Of a stretch of DNA of 64,000 nt, positions 19,111 through 28,700 are shown piece by piece. The notes beneath the pieces were generated by a model. The model saw nothing but the letters and a program-made list of their open reading frames with translations, searched no databases and was not told where the DNA came from. Made by a program: the position numbers and the translations under genes. Positions within the stretch are counted from its first letter, which is position 1. Each line of letters begins with the position of its first letter. Source of the DNA: Bacteroidia bacterium (lineage in GTDB: Bacteria > Bacteroidota > Bacteroidia > NS11-12g > UBA9320). The stretch lies in contig JAGYJG010000001.1 of NCBI GenBank assembly GCA_018402155.1, positions 1,066,198-1,130,197 on the forward strand, written 5' to 3'.

Positions 19111-19999
19111 AAATCTAATAGTGATAGCTGGGCCTACTGCAGTGGGCAAAACAGATTTTGCAATAAAAGTGGCGCAGCATTTTGATACTGAGATTATTTC
19201 ATGTGACTCTAGACAGCTTTACAAAGAACTGAAAATAGGTGTAGCTAGGCCATCTCAGCAAGAGCTAGCCACAGTACCACACCACTTCATAGCTACACAT
19301 AGTATACACCTAAACTATGATGCTGGATCCTATGCGAGAGACGTAAATGCTACATTAAAAAAACTCTTCAAAAAGCATAACACTGTAATTATGACCGGAG
19401 GAACTGGCCTATACATAAAAGCGGCTACTGAAGGGCTAGACGCACTTCCACCACAAAATGAACAACTACGCCAACAACTCAAGTTTATTTTGAATACAGA
19501 AGGTTTAATTGCATTGCAAGAAATTGGAGAACGTGCAGGTGTTTCAGCTGAAAAAGTTGATTTTGAAAATCCTCAACGATTGATGCGAGCTATAGAAATA
19601 GCACAAACAGATGCCGATGCTATTCCACAAAAAACTGAAGAAAAAAACTATACTGCATCTTATTTCTACCTAGATAAAGATAGAACTGAGCTCTATGAAC
19701 GTATCAATAATCGTGTAGACAAAATGATACGTGACGGTTTTGAAGAAGAAGCAAAACAAGTCTATGCCAATAAAGACCTAAATGCACTAAATACAGTTGG
19801 GTATAAAGAATTTTTTAATTATTTTGAAGGCGTTTGGACCAAAGAAAAAGCCATAGAAAAGATGAAACAGCACACCAGAAATTATGCAAAAAGACAGCTA
19901 ACTTGGTTCAGAAACCAAGGAAACTACACCAAAACATCTTCTTTATTGCCCGTGTTTTTAAAAGATTTGGAGAGTACTCTTGCAGCAGAGCAAAAGTGA
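19088..19999 (+). CDS. miaA: tRNA dimethylallyltransferase
   Basis: Transfers a dimethylallyl group to A37 of tRNAs reading UNN codons. 303 residues, normal length; P-loop GPTAVGKT (about 13-20), DSRQLYKEL (about 39-47), the GGTGLYIKA motif and a C-terminal RQLTWFRNQ segment that contacts tRNA. It starts inside the 3' end of the acidic-tail gene (23-base overlap), so it is translated from the same operon as cca. Confidence 0.96.
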   Translation: MTENLLTKNLIVIAGPTAVGKTDFAIKVAQHFDTEIISCDSRQLYKELKIGVARPSQQELATVPHHFIATHSIHLNYDAGSYARDVNATLKKLFKKHNTVIMTGGTGLYIKAATEGLDALPPQNEQLRQQLKFILNTEGLIALQEIGERAGVSAEKVDFENPQRLMRAIEIAQTDADAIPQKTEEKNYTASYFYLDKDRTELYERINNRVDKMIRDGFEEEAKQVYANKDLNALNTVGYKEFFNYFEGVWTKEKAIEKMKQHTRNYAKRQLTWFRNQGNYTKTSSLLPVFLKDLESTLAAEQK

Positions 20000-20125
20000 T
20001 TTTGATAGTATTACTACTGACAAAAAATATACCCGAATACTACCAAAGGGTAAGTAAACCTAGTAAAATCATAGTGTAGTGTCGCAAACAACCAATAAAT
20101 CGTGAAAACACGTTTAAAAGTAAGT

Positions 20126-20587
20126 TTACCTCACCTCAAATAATTCTATATCGAAAGCTAAAACAGCGTGAGAAGGTATCTGTCTAGATGGAGAATTTGC
20201 ACCATAGGCCAAGTGAGAGGGTATAAATAATCTTCCCGCCCCTCCCTCACTTAGTTTTGGTATACCAATTTGCCATCCTTTTATAACTGCACCAAGCGAA
20301 AAGGTAGACTTTTCTCCTCTATCATAGCTACTATCAAAAATGGTACCGTCTAGTAGATAGCCTTTATAGTGCACAGTTACTTGATTAGCTATATTAGGCT
20401 GCTGCCCTGGACCTTCTTCCGTTATTATGTAATAAAGTCCTTCTTCTGTTTTCTCAGCAGTTAGTCCATTGTCTACAAGATAAGCGCGTATAGTCTCGTC
20501 ATCTCTTACTGTAAAATCTTCCTCTTCTTTTTTGCAGCCATTTGCAAAAATTGCCGCACCGATCAATAGTAGTATTAATTGTTTCAT
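20126..20587 (-). CDS. FKBP-type peptidyl-prolyl isomerase, lipoprotein
   Basis: 153 residues. Signal peptide ends A-N-G-C (Cys18), so it is probably a membrane-anchored lipoprotein, followed by a single FKBP domain (VTVHYKGYLLDGTIFDSSYDR; FSLGAVIKGWQIGI; FIPSHLAYG). It catalyses proline cis-trans isomerisation during folding of envelope proteins. Last gene of the operon 23577-20126, six bases after the DUF5723 stop, suggesting that it helps fold or assemble the barrel and lipoprotein encoded upstream. Confidence 0.93.
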   Translation of the reverse strand: MKQLILLLIGAAIFANGCKKEEEDFTVRDDETIRAYLVDNGLTAEKTEEGLYYIITEEGPGQQPNIANQVTVHYKGYLLDGTIFDSSYDRGEKSTFSLGAVIKGWQIGIPKLSEGGAGRLFIPSHLAYGANSPSRQIPSHAVLAFDIELFEVR

Positions 20588-20593
20588 AAATGA

Positions 20594-21964
20594 TTATTTT
20601 CGTTTGTTTCTCTTTTCGTATCGTCTTCTTCCAATGGTATGATTCCAACCAAATCGTAAGTTCATCACGTTTTGGTATCCGCCCACAGAACCCAAAAGAT
20701 TGTCTCCCACAAAGTAAATTTGCTCTGGCCCTAGATTAATTGAAAATCCTAAGCCTACATTCACAAAATTATCTCGCGAAATAGTGTAGCTACCACTGAG
20801 TGCGATTATACGTCTTATTTTTGAATTCCAAGATAAAGTAAGTGCTGGATATAAGGTGCGGTTATAAAAACTTCCATAAAGTAAAACCCCAGCATTGTGG
20901 CGGTCGTTTAACCGCACGTTTCCACCCAAATAAAACTCCCCTAGCAAACTAGTAGTAAAAGAATTTGTGGAGGTATCTAATGCAAATACACTCAATAATG
21001 TGTCTGCTAACCCTTTAAATCCAGTCTCTCCTTTAATAGAATCACCGCTGTAGCTCCGAATATCGACTCCATTGTATCCCAATGTCGCTCCAGGATTTCT
21101 TGAATTTACATTGATGGTGTAGTCATTCCATTTCACCATTCCTAAATCTACTACGCTGGCAGTTAGAGATATTCTATTGGTTAAATCAAAAGATACCCCA
21201 ATATCTATCCCTACACCTCCATTCTTTGGGCTGCCTAGTATAGCCACTGTAGGGTCAGTGATGCCCAGTGTAGAATCCAAAATAGGTGTACTTGCATTTA
21301 TTTCTATATCTGCCCGCACTTTATAAGCAAAAGTATTGGAGTCCGTAGAAAATATGAGATCGTTTTTGTTTGTACTGATAACATTGAGCCCTCGCACATA
21401 TTTGACTCTAGACCCTATTCGAAGCTTATCACCGATAAAACTTCTGCTATAACCAACTGCAAACTCTCTTGTATGCAGCATATCAAAACCAAAATTAAAA
21501 TCAAACTCTTGTCCTAAATTGCCACCGCCATTGCCTTCCAATGCCACTTTAAAGAGGTCTGTTGGAAAATCAATACGTGTCTTTATTTTCTCTGTTATGC
21601 TTGCAGTAAACATACTCTTGCGTAGTCTAAAACCAAAATTAAACCATTCTTGGTTGAGACCAAAATGAACGAATGCCCCTTTGTTCATCGACTCTCCGAG
21701 TGCTGTAAGATTCAATGTATACTTGCCCCTACTATTTGTCTGAATAGCATTATTGAAATCTGACATACGAAAGGAATTACTTGCAAAATGAGCGTCTACG
21801 GATGAAAGCGCCGGCATACCAAAATACCACTTGCAGTCAGGAACAAACGCAGGATTTACAGATAATCTTTGCGGTATAGGTTCCATATTGTAAAGCGTCA
21901 TATTACTTTGTGCATAAACTAACTGGGAGCAAAATAAAACGAATGCTGTTAGTAGTTTATTCAT
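20594..21964 (-). CDS. DUF5723 outer-membrane beta-barrel protein
   Basis: 456 residues with a signal peptide ending VYAQ and then the DUF5723 opening (MTLYNMEPIPQRLSVNPAFVP). The rest is alternating hydrophobic/polar strands typical of FadL/PorV-like outer-membrane barrels, ending in a strand plus a short Lys/Arg-rich tail (RRRYEKRNKRK). Function unknown. Its ATG overlaps the stop of the upstream lipoprotein gene (ATGA), and the FKBP gene follows by six bases: a tight envelope operon. Confidence 0.85.
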   Translation of the reverse strand: MNKLLTAFVLFCSQLVYAQSNMTLYNMEPIPQRLSVNPAFVPDCKWYFGMPALSSVDAHFASNSFRMSDFNNAIQTNSRGKYTLNLTALGESMNKGAFVHFGLNQEWFNFGFRLRKSMFTASITEKIKTRIDFPTDLFKVALEGNGGGNLGQEFDFNFGFDMLHTREFAVGYSRSFIGDKLRIGSRVKYVRGLNVISTNKNDLIFSTDSNTFAYKVRADIEINASTPILDSTLGITDPTVAILGSPKNGGVGIDIGVSFDLTNRISLTASVVDLGMVKWNDYTINVNSRNPGATLGYNGVDIRSYSGDSIKGETGFKGLADTLLSVFALDTSTNSFTTSLLGEFYLGGNVRLNDRHNAGVLLYGSFYNRTLYPALTLSWNSKIRRIIALSGSYTISRDNFVNVGLGFSINLGPEQIYFVGDNLLGSVGGYQNVMNLRFGWNHTIGRRRYEKRNKRK

Positions 21965-23577
21965 TGATTTAATCGTTGCTCTATCAATACTTTTGCTTGT
22001 ATCCCAAACTGTAGTAGCAAGTCGTAGGTACTATAAAACTTCACATCAGTTTGCTTGCCTACATCAAATGGTGTATTAAGCATAGCGCGTATGCGTATTC
22101 TGTTCGAATTCTCGAAATTCGCAATATTGGCGGCCATCAAAGTTATATCTGTTGTTTTCGGGTTTGGATTTATAACATTCCCTTTTGCATCTATATTGGC
22201 ACTTGGCAGTATGAGAGGATCCTTAACAATGAGTGAGTCTAGCACAGTATTGGATATGCTGTCTTCAAAATACACTTGCATAGCTATATCTACAGGGAAG
22301 CCATTTTCAGTATATATCCGAAAAAGTACTTCTTGTATATCAGACAGATTAGCCAAATCTAACGAAAACGGCTGGCTCTCCTCCAGAGCAAAATCACGTG
22401 CAGTTCCATTTAGCGGTATTTCTACGGCTGTGCGCACAGCAACTCTACTTCTGTCGAGCAGCCATTGTCGTTGGTTAGTATTTGTACTTTGCACCTCTAC
22501 TTGATAAGCTGTTTTGAAAGGCCTATTATTTATATAATCACTTAAATTTCCACTTGTTTTATTGAGTTTAAAAGAGTCTTTTTTCGATAAACCCACTTCC
22601 GAAAAATCCAGCAATGGAAAAGGTATCGGACTAGGGAAATCAGTGAACGAAACTATATTCCCATCACTATTTATACCGTCAAATTGCAGTACTTTGGCTG
22701 CCAGAGGTACACCCGTTGAGTTAGAAAAAACAAACCCAACTTTTGCATCCACCAGTGTAAAACTTCCAAGATTACGATTTTTGAACAAATTAATTGAAAG
22801 CGTATCCTGTGAATTAGAAAAATACAAGGTTTTAAAAACACCATCTACCCTACTATACCCTTGATTTAGCATAGTAGCATTATAGGAAATACTTTCTACC
22901 GGTTTTATGCTATTTGTCCCCCTTTTGGTGATTATCATTTCTATTTGAACGCTAATTTCACTGTGTCCTTGTATGGTTTGGGTGAAATCTATCTCTAGTC
23001 CATTTAGATTTAGGCTTGTGTTTCCAGTATTAGGTAATGCGTTATCTGTGGCTGACACCTTAGGTTCAAAAACCGAAGAGCCTGTAGTGGCATTTCGAAG
23101 TTTCATTTTTAACAATACATCATGTTCTAAGGTAGTAGATAACCCTAAATTGAATGAACCTTGTTTTAGTAAAAGCTTGTGCAACTCATTTTCTCCAAAA
23201 TTATATATGAGCTCTCGTTCATAAATGATGGTAACAGAGCCAGAGGAATTTAGTGTAGTAAGTTGGTCAGCCGTAAGTGTAAAAGTTTCACTAAAGTTCT
23301 GATTATTTAACGCAAGTACATCTTCAGCTTTATTACTTACAAAATCGTCAGAGTAAACTAAGGTAAGTCCTCCGTCACTTTCTATTCTCAGGTACTGATC
23401 AGTATTTACATCATCCAATAGATCGTTCAGTTTTAAACGAGAATAAACCAAGGGAACCGCAATGGTTGGATTCCACTTTATAGCTTCCAATTTTCTTACC
23501 TTTTCTACCGTATCAGTAATATCTGAAATGCACGAACCAAGAATGAGAATTATGGCCAAAGAGCTTACTAGTTTCAT
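21961..23577 (-). CDS. large lipoprotein of unknown function
   Basis: 538 residues from the ATG at 23577 (MKLVSSLAII). A signal with Leu-Gly-Ser-Cys (Cys16) marks a lipoprotein. The mature protein is beta-rich with no motif I recognise; it begins WNPTIAVPLVYSRLKLNDLLDD, a conserved opening in Bacteroidota proteins adjacent to DUF5723 genes. The upstream ATG at 23637 is rejected because a TATTTTTG -7 box (23607-23600) lies downstream of it and the 20 extra residues destroy the signal peptide. First gene of the three-gene operon. Confidence 0.8.
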   Translation of the reverse strand: MKLVSSLAIILILGSCISDITDTVEKVRKLEAIKWNPTIAVPLVYSRLKLNDLLDDVNTDQYLRIESDGGLTLVYSDDFVSNKAEDVLALNNQNFSETFTLTADQLTTLNSSGSVTIIYERELIYNFGENELHKLLLKQGSFNLGLSTTLEHDVLLKMKLRNATTGSSVFEPKVSATDNALPNTGNTSLNLNGLEIDFTQTIQGHSEISVQIEMIITKRGTNSIKPVESISYNATMLNQGYSRVDGVFKTLYFSNSQDTLSINLFKNRNLGSFTLVDAKVGFVFSNSTGVPLAAKVLQFDGINSDGNIVSFTDFPSPIPFPLLDFSEVGLSKKDSFKLNKTSGNLSDYINNRPFKTAYQVEVQSTNTNQRQWLLDRSRVAVRTAVEIPLNGTARDFALEESQPFSLDLANLSDIQEVLFRIYTENGFPVDIAMQVYFEDSISNTVLDSLIVKDPLILPSANIDAKGNVINPNPKTTDITLMAANIANFENSNRIRIRAMLNTPFDVGKQTDVKFYSTYDLLLQFGIQAKVLIEQRLNQ

Positions 23578-23607
23578 TACATTTGCCCAACAACAGCCAC
23601 AAAAATA
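23578..23607. promoter_or_regulatory. overlapping divergent promoter boxes
   Basis: Plus-strand TACATTTG (23578-23585) fits the -7 consensus for the DUF423 gene (ATG 23611). Minus-strand TATTTTTG (23607-23600) fits the -7 consensus for the lipoprotein operon (ATG 23577). The two transcripts would start within 30 bases and their promoters must overlap face to face. Confidence 0.5.
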
Positions 23608-23610
23608 AGC

Positions 23611-24012
23611 ATGAAAGACCAAATTACGATAAAACATTTAAAAGCTGGAGCCTACTTGTGTGCTTTATATGTGGTACTAGGTGCATTTGGCGCTCACGGT
23701 TTAGAAAATAAATTAACAGATACTCAGCTGGCTACCTATCATACAGGCTTGCGCTACCTTATTGTACATTCAATTGCCCTAATCCTTACCAATTTTACAT
23801 ATCAACTATGGAGAACAAAAAAAATGTACTCCAACTACTTTTTTTATGGGGGTATTGTATTGTTTTCGTTTAGCTTACTTGTACATGCGTGCAAAGATCT
23901 TTTGGGCATACACATCAACGTATTTGCTATGCTTGCTCCTTTGGGAGGATTGAGCTACGTAGCTGGTTGGATATTTTATGCCCTTACTATTGGCAAAAAA
24001 CAAGAAACATAA
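23611..24012 (+). CDS. DUF423 small membrane protein
   Basis: 133 residues with four transmembrane helices. The DUF423 family signature is the opening segment (LGAFGAHGLENKL) and the later GGIVLFSFSLL and APLGGLSYVAGW segments. The family (E. coli YgdD-like) has no established function. It is followed three bases later by sixA, probably in one transcript. Confidence 0.9.
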   Translation: MKDQITIKHLKAGAYLCALYVVLGAFGAHGLENKLTDTQLATYHTGLRYLIVHSIALILTNFTYQLWRTKKMYSNYFFYGGIVLFSFSLLVHACKDLLGIHINVFAMLAPLGGLSYVAGWIFYALTIGKKQET

Positions 24013-24014
24013 TC

Positions 24015-24503
24015 ATGAAACACCTACTACTGATGCGCCACGCAAAAAGCGATTGGGAAAATACACAACTCACAGACCATGAGCGCCCGCTTAACGAACG
24101 TGGCCAAAGAGACGCGCTACTAATGGCTCAAAAAATAAAAGCATACGGAGTACTACCTGATCTGATGCTAGTCTCTGATGCCCAACGTACCAGAGAAACA
24201 TGGCTAATTATAAACGAGCACCTAGGCAGCCCACAAACAAAATTTGATAAGCAGTTTTATATGGCATCTCCTGCTACTATTATTCGAAAGCTAAAAATGA
24301 TAGATAACTTGGTAGATACTGTTTTGTTGCTCGCTCACAATCCTGGCATAACGGAGGTATTCTATGATTTAGCCAATATCTCCATAGACAATGTGCCTAC
24401 AGCAGGAGTTGGCTGCCTGAGACTGCACACCGATAAATTTTTTGAAATAGAAAAATGTAAAAAAGATTTAGTTTACTTTTCGTATCCCAAAGACAGCTTT
24501 TAA
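24015..24503 (+). CDS. sixA: SixA-family histidine phosphatase
   Basis: 162 residues starting MKHLLLMRHAKSDW. The phosphoglycerate-mutase-like RHG-type catalytic motif (RHAKS) is followed by ERPLNERGQRDA and a second catalytic His in LLAHNPGI. SixA dephosphorylates phosphohistidine on signalling or phosphotransferase proteins. The start at 24015 follows the DUF423 stop by two bases; a longer upstream frame is an artefact of overlap with DUF423. Its stop overlaps the stop of the convergent lipoprotein gene at a TTAA. Confidence 0.9.
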   Translation: MKHLLLMRHAKSDWENTQLTDHERPLNERGQRDALLMAQKIKAYGVLPDLMLVSDAQRTRETWLIINEHLGSPQTKFDKQFYMASPATIIRKLKMIDNLVDTVLLLAHNPGITEVFYDLANISIDNVPTAGVGCLRLHTDKFFEIEKCKKDLVYFSYPKDSF

Positions 24504-25357
24504 TAAGAATAAATAAAGGTTCTACCGTTTGCAGTGATACTCACGGTATTGTCACAAGGACTGTCTTTATGAGGATCAAAATCAATCAGAATTTTGGATG
24601 CACTGGAATTTGACACAACGTCTACTAGTCCGTTTTTGATAAATTGAGCGCAGTTTAATTCATAGTGTTTTATTAATGGCTCTACGATTTTGAAAGTCAA
24701 TTGAGTATTATTTGTTTCAATTGTCATTACACCAGAGAAGCTAAGTTTATCATTTAGAAGATTTTTGCCTTGTTTTTCTAAGCAAATAATAGAGAGTCTG
24801 GCAGCCATGACTACTGTTTCTTTTTCATTAAAAACAACATTCAGATTGCCACAATCTAATTTTAACTCGTCATTGCTAATGCGCTGTATTTGTATACTAC
24901 CTGTCATAGCAGCCATTTCTTTTCCATTACCAGAATAGAATGCGTCATCTTCGTCGAAGCGTATTGTCAACTTAGCATCTAGTTCATCATATGGTTTGTT
25001 TAGTGAAAGATGTATTTTCCCAGCCCTATATTTGTTGTCTTTGCAAAGTAATCCGCAAGGTTCTATTCCTCTGGCTCCAAAATCAATTACTGCTTCAATG
25101 CCATTTCCGTCTGTAAAATCACCATCTATGAGGGTTATTTTTGCGTCTTCAGGCAAAAAAGATTCCTCTTTTCTTAGAAAAAAGTCAGAAGTAGATGTGA
25201 AATCTTCACTAATATCGAAGGTAGAAATAACCTCTGAAACAGCACGTAATGCTATTTCAGTATCCGCGCTAGATTCAGGAACTACAACAGTGGATTTTTC
25301 ATCACAGGCCGAAAAAGAAAGGACCAACATGAGTGCTATGTAAACGGCTATTTTCAC
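24500..25357 (-). CDS. hypothetical lipoprotein
   Basis: 285 residues from a GTG at 25357. Signal peptide ends F-S-A-C (Cys18). The mature part contains two similar blocks that begin with Asp-rich statements such as KITLIDGDFTDGNGIEAVIDFG and GLVDVVSNSSASKILIDFD, and a C-terminal CDNTVSITANGRT. No domain is recognised. A candidate TACTTTTG box lies upstream around 25380. It is convergent with sixA. Confidence 0.75.
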   Translation of the reverse strand: MKIAVYIALMLVLSFSACDEKSTVVVPESSADTEIALRAVSEVISTFDISEDFTSTSDFFLRKEESFLPEDAKITLIDGDFTDGNGIEAVIDFGARGIEPCGLLCKDNKYRAGKIHLSLNKPYDELDAKLTIRFDEDDAFYSGNGKEMAAMTGSIQIQRISNDELKLDCGNLNVVFNEKETVVMAARLSIICLEKQGKNLLNDKLSFSGVMTIETNNTQLTFKIVEPLIKHYELNCAQFIKNGLVDVVSNSSASKILIDFDPHKDSPCDNTVSITANGRTFIYSY

Positions 25358-25407
25358 TGGTTTTAAAACAAGATTACAAAAGTAGTACGAGTTCGGAGCT
25401 TTTAATT

Positions 25408-25415
25408 TAGCTTTG
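25408..25415 (+). promoter_or_regulatory. candidate -7 promoter box of priA
   Basis: Plus-strand TAGCTTTG matches TAnnTTTG; the priA TTG is 28 bases downstream, leaving a leader of about 20 bases. Confidence 0.4.
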
Positions 25416-25443
25416 AATCATTTTAGCAGATAAATTACACAAA

Positions 25444-27906
25444 TTGGACACTTATGAGCTTCGGCAGACACTTTTTGTAGAGGTATTACTCCCTCTCAAC
25501 CTAAAAAACACCTTTACATATCGCGTTCCTTTTGAGCTAAATGAGGAAGTAGTGATAGGAAAGCGAGTATCTGTGCCTTTTGGTAAAAAAGGTGTAATGG
25601 CAGGTTTAATTTATGCCATTAGCGAAATTCCACCAAAAAGTTATGAAGCAAAATATATCTTTGATATAGTAGACAGCGAACCCATAGTAAGTGAGCAACA
25701 ACTTGAATTCTGGACGTGGATGTCACGCTACTATATGACATCACTTGGGCTTGTATACAATGCCGCGATGCCAGCAGGTTTAAAAATGGAAGGCGAATCG
25801 AAAATGATACTACAACCCGAATTTGACAGCACCACCACCTTAGATCCCAAAGAAATACTAATAGTAGAAAGTATTCGTGCTAATAAAGAATTTAGTATCA
25901 GTCAAGCAGCAGCGGTACTCAAAATACCGCGTATACACAAATATGTAAAATCGCTTTATATGAAAGGAGCTATTTTACTAAAAGAAGATATACAAGAAAC
26001 CTACAAACCCAAGGTAGTGAGCTATCTGCGTATGAGTAATGAGGTACAGGAGAATAATGCCCTAAATGACCTTTTTGACCAACTCGAGAAAAGAGCAAAA
26101 AAACAACTTCAAGCGGTTATGACCTTTATCTCAAAATATAGTATAACTGGAGAATGTGAAAAAACTGAGCTAGCCAAACAAGGTGCCAGTAATGCAGCCA
26201 TAAACACATTAATAGATAAAGGTGTTTTCACTGTAGAGCAACGAGAGAAATCACGTATTACTTTTAGCGAAGGAGCTGCTGCCCCCGAAGATTTGCAACC
26301 CACGCAATTGCTTGCCTACGAAGCCATTCAACAAGCCTTTTTGGAACGAAAACCAGCTTTACTTTATGGGGTAACCAGCAGCGGAAAAACTCACATCTAC
26401 ACTCATTTTATAAAAGAATACTTACAAAAAGGTAAACAAATACTCTACTTACTGCCCGAGATAGCGCTCACGAGCCAGCTTATCGGTAGGCTTGCCGCCT
26501 ACTTCGGGGACCAATTGGTGGTATCTCACTCTAAGTTTAGTAACAATGAACGAGTAGAGGTATACCAAGCCATAGCCGACAATAAACCGCTGCTAGTAGT
26601 AGGTACCCGAAGTGCTATTTTCCAGCCGTTTGGTAATCTCGGACTTATTATAGTGGATGAAGAGCACGAGGGTAGTTTTAAACAAAACGAACCTGCACCG
26701 CGCTTTCACGCTAGAGACTGCGCTATGTACCTAGCCGCCAAAAGTAAAAGTCACGTTATACTGGGTAGTGCTACTCCACAGGTAGAATCGTTTTATAATG
26801 CCCAGCACGGAAAATACGCCTTCATCCCCCTCACAGAACGCTACAAAGGAGCGATAATGCCGCATATTCATGTGGTAGATATGCAGCAACAAAAGAAACA
26901 AAAACGTTTACGAGGTATTTTTAGTGATACACTTCTAAATGCCATATCAGATGCAAAATCTAAGGGCAAGCAGACCATACTTTTCCAAAATAAAAAAGGG
27001 TATGTCCCTGTATTAGAATGCAATGTATGTGCGTGGACACCCAAGTGTGAAAACTGCGATATCTCACTGACTTTTTATAAATATCAAGATAATTTGAGGT
27101 GCCACTATTGCGGCTATACACATAAAGTAATCAATGAGTGCGCTATGTGTGGCAACAAAGGAATAGAACTTATAGGCTACGGCACAGAGCGTATAGAAGA
27201 TGAGCTAGAATTGTATTTACCAGACCTGAAAATTAAACGGCTAGACTACAACACTACGCGCCTAAAAAATGCCCATAGTAAGATTATTGATGAATTTGCA
27301 AATGGAGAAATCGATGTGCTAATCGGTACTCAAATGATTGCTAAAGGCTTAGATTTTGAAAACGTGACCACTGTGGGCATATTAAATGCAGACCACTTGA
27401 TTAACTTCCCAGATTTTAGAGCAAACGAACGAGCATACAGTCTCATCACGCAGGTGGCTGGCAGAGCAGGACGCAGAACTGAACAAGGAATGGTGTATAT
27501 ACAAACCTCCAAACCAGATCATTTTATAATTGAAAAAATTGTAGAAAATGACTACCGAGGAATGTATGAAAGAGAACTTGTGGAACGTAAAGAATTTGAC
27601 TACCCTCCCTTTTACAGACTCATAAAAATACAACTAAAACACAAGGACGCACTGTTATTGTACAAACTAGGATATGTAGCTAAGTCTCACTTTGCAAATT
27701 ATTTTGGGGATAAAATGTTGGGACCTGAAAAACCATATGTCAGTAAAATACGCAATTGGTACCTACTAAATTTTGTTATAAAAATAGAAAATAGCGGAGT
27801 AGTACTTAAAGAACAAAAACACAAACTAGCTGCAGCAGTAGAAGCACTGCTCAAAAATTTAGATTTCAGACAAGCCAAAATTGTAATAGATGTAGACCCC
27901 ATGTAA
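25444..27906 (+). CDS. priA: primosomal replication restart helicase PriA
   Basis: Restarts stalled replication forks by loading the primosome. 820 residues: N-terminal DNA-binding region, Walker A in LLYGVTSSGKTHIY, a DEEH box in IIVDEEHEGSFKQ, a zinc module with eight Cys (LECNVCAWTPKCENC; LRCHYCG; ECAMCG), and C-terminal helicase motifs (GTQMIAKGLDFENV, QVAGRAGR). The start is a TTG at 25444 (reads M-D-T-Y-E-L-R); no ATG in frame is close. Full length for the family. Confidence 0.96.
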   Translation: MDTYELRQTLFVEVLLPLNLKNTFTYRVPFELNEEVVIGKRVSVPFGKKGVMAGLIYAISEIPPKSYEAKYIFDIVDSEPIVSEQQLEFWTWMSRYYMTSLGLVYNAAMPAGLKMEGESKMILQPEFDSTTTLDPKEILIVESIRANKEFSISQAAAVLKIPRIHKYVKSLYMKGAILLKEDIQETYKPKVVSYLRMSNEVQENNALNDLFDQLEKRAKKQLQAVMTFISKYSITGECEKTELAKQGASNAAINTLIDKGVFTVEQREKSRITFSEGAAAPEDLQPTQLLAYEAIQQAFLERKPALLYGVTSSGKTHIYTHFIKEYLQKGKQILYLLPEIALTSQLIGRLAAYFGDQLVVSHSKFSNNERVEVYQAIADNKPLLVVGTRSAIFQPFGNLGLIIVDEEHEGSFKQNEPAPRFHARDCAMYLAAKSKSHVILGSATPQVESFYNAQHGKYAFIPLTERYKGAIMPHIHVVDMQQQKKQKRLRGIFSDTLLNAISDAKSKGKQTILFQNKKGYVPVLECNVCAWTPKCENCDISLTFYKYQDNLRCHYCGYTHKVINECAMCGNKGIELIGYGTERIEDELELYLPDLKIKRLDYNTTRLKNAHSKIIDEFANGEIDVLIGTQMIAKGLDFENVTTVGILNADHLINFPDFRANERAYSLITQVAGRAGRRTEQGMVYIQTSKPDHFIIEKIVENDYRGMYERELVERKEFDYPPFYRLIKIQLKHKDALLLYKLGYVAKSHFANYFGDKMLGPEKPYVSKIRNWYLLNFVIKIENSGVVLKEQKHKLAAAVEALLKNLDFRQAKIVIDVDPM

Positions 27907-28242
27907 TTCAGAGCTACATAGCTCTGATATTGGTGCAAAATAACAACGCTAACAAAACAACGACGAACCTACTTTTGGTTAGTAACTTGTAAAATTACTA
28001 TTTACTGCTCAAGCAGCAGGTTAATAGTCTGCTCCACTTTTCCTTACCCGGTATTAGTGTAATAGCAAGATTTCTTGTCTCAAAACATAAATTAGAGTAT
28101 CTCCTGACTTTATTGGCGTGCCCTATTTGATCCGAAACATGTTCAAAAAATCATTTTGCAAAGCTGGTTGTGTTATGATATGACTTATAAAAATAATCGA
28201 AAACAAGATTATAAGTAGTAGATTAGCAGCCTTAAATAAAAT
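27907..28242. other. gene-free gap after priA, with a hairpin
   Basis: 336 bases without a convincing gene. A perfect inverted repeat with 9-base arms (27908-27916 and 27919-27927; TCAGAGCT/AGCTCTGA stem) lies immediately after the priA stop and could be the mRNA end, though no T-run follows. Nothing else was recognised. Confidence 0.4.
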
Positions 28243-28662
28243 ATGAAGTATTTATTCTCATTTATAGTACTGTTATCTTCAGTACTGTGCATAGCTCAAA
28301 ACAGCAGCGCCAAACTAGCAGGCTATTGGCACGCCACGTGCGTAGTAGAGCAGGCCATCAATGATGGAGTATCTTTTTGTAAAATCTGCCCCATAGCCAT
28401 GAATACCAACAATGAGGAGATTAAAGTAGCTTCTGTAATATTCAATTTTAATAATAAAAAACTAACTATTATCAGCCCTACGGATAAGACAACTACAGAT
28501 ATACAATACACTAGCCAAACGAATCTTTTGACTTTTGCACTGCAAGAAATTCGGTATGATTTCAAACTATTAGTAGTGGAAGATGCAAAAAAAATAATAT
28601 TAAAAAATCAAGATGGACAACTAATTTATCTTGAGCGCAAAGATTTTGAACCCACCAACTAA
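28243..28662 (+). CDS. small exported protein of unknown function
   Basis: 139 residues with a signal peptide ending CIAQ. The mature protein starts KLAGYWHAT and contains two Cys (FCKICP), resembling calycin/lipocalin-like small exported proteins of Bacteroidota. Function unknown. The next gene (DUF1573) begins 38 bases later on the same strand. Confidence 0.65.
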   Translation: MKYLFSFIVLLSSVLCIAQNSSAKLAGYWHATCVVEQAINDGVSFCKICPIAMNTNNEEIKVASVIFNFNNKKLTIISPTDKTTTDIQYTSQTNLLTFALQEIRYDFKLLVVEDAKKIILKNQDGQLIYLERKDFEPTN

Positions 28663-28700
28663 GCAACTAATAATACACCAAATTGGTCTAAGCAAATAAG

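Noticed and set aside
22055-22504. 149-codon frame antisense to the large lipoprotein gene
   Set aside because: It is a shadow on the opposite strand of a well-supported gene; low-complexity Ser-rich translation without family match.
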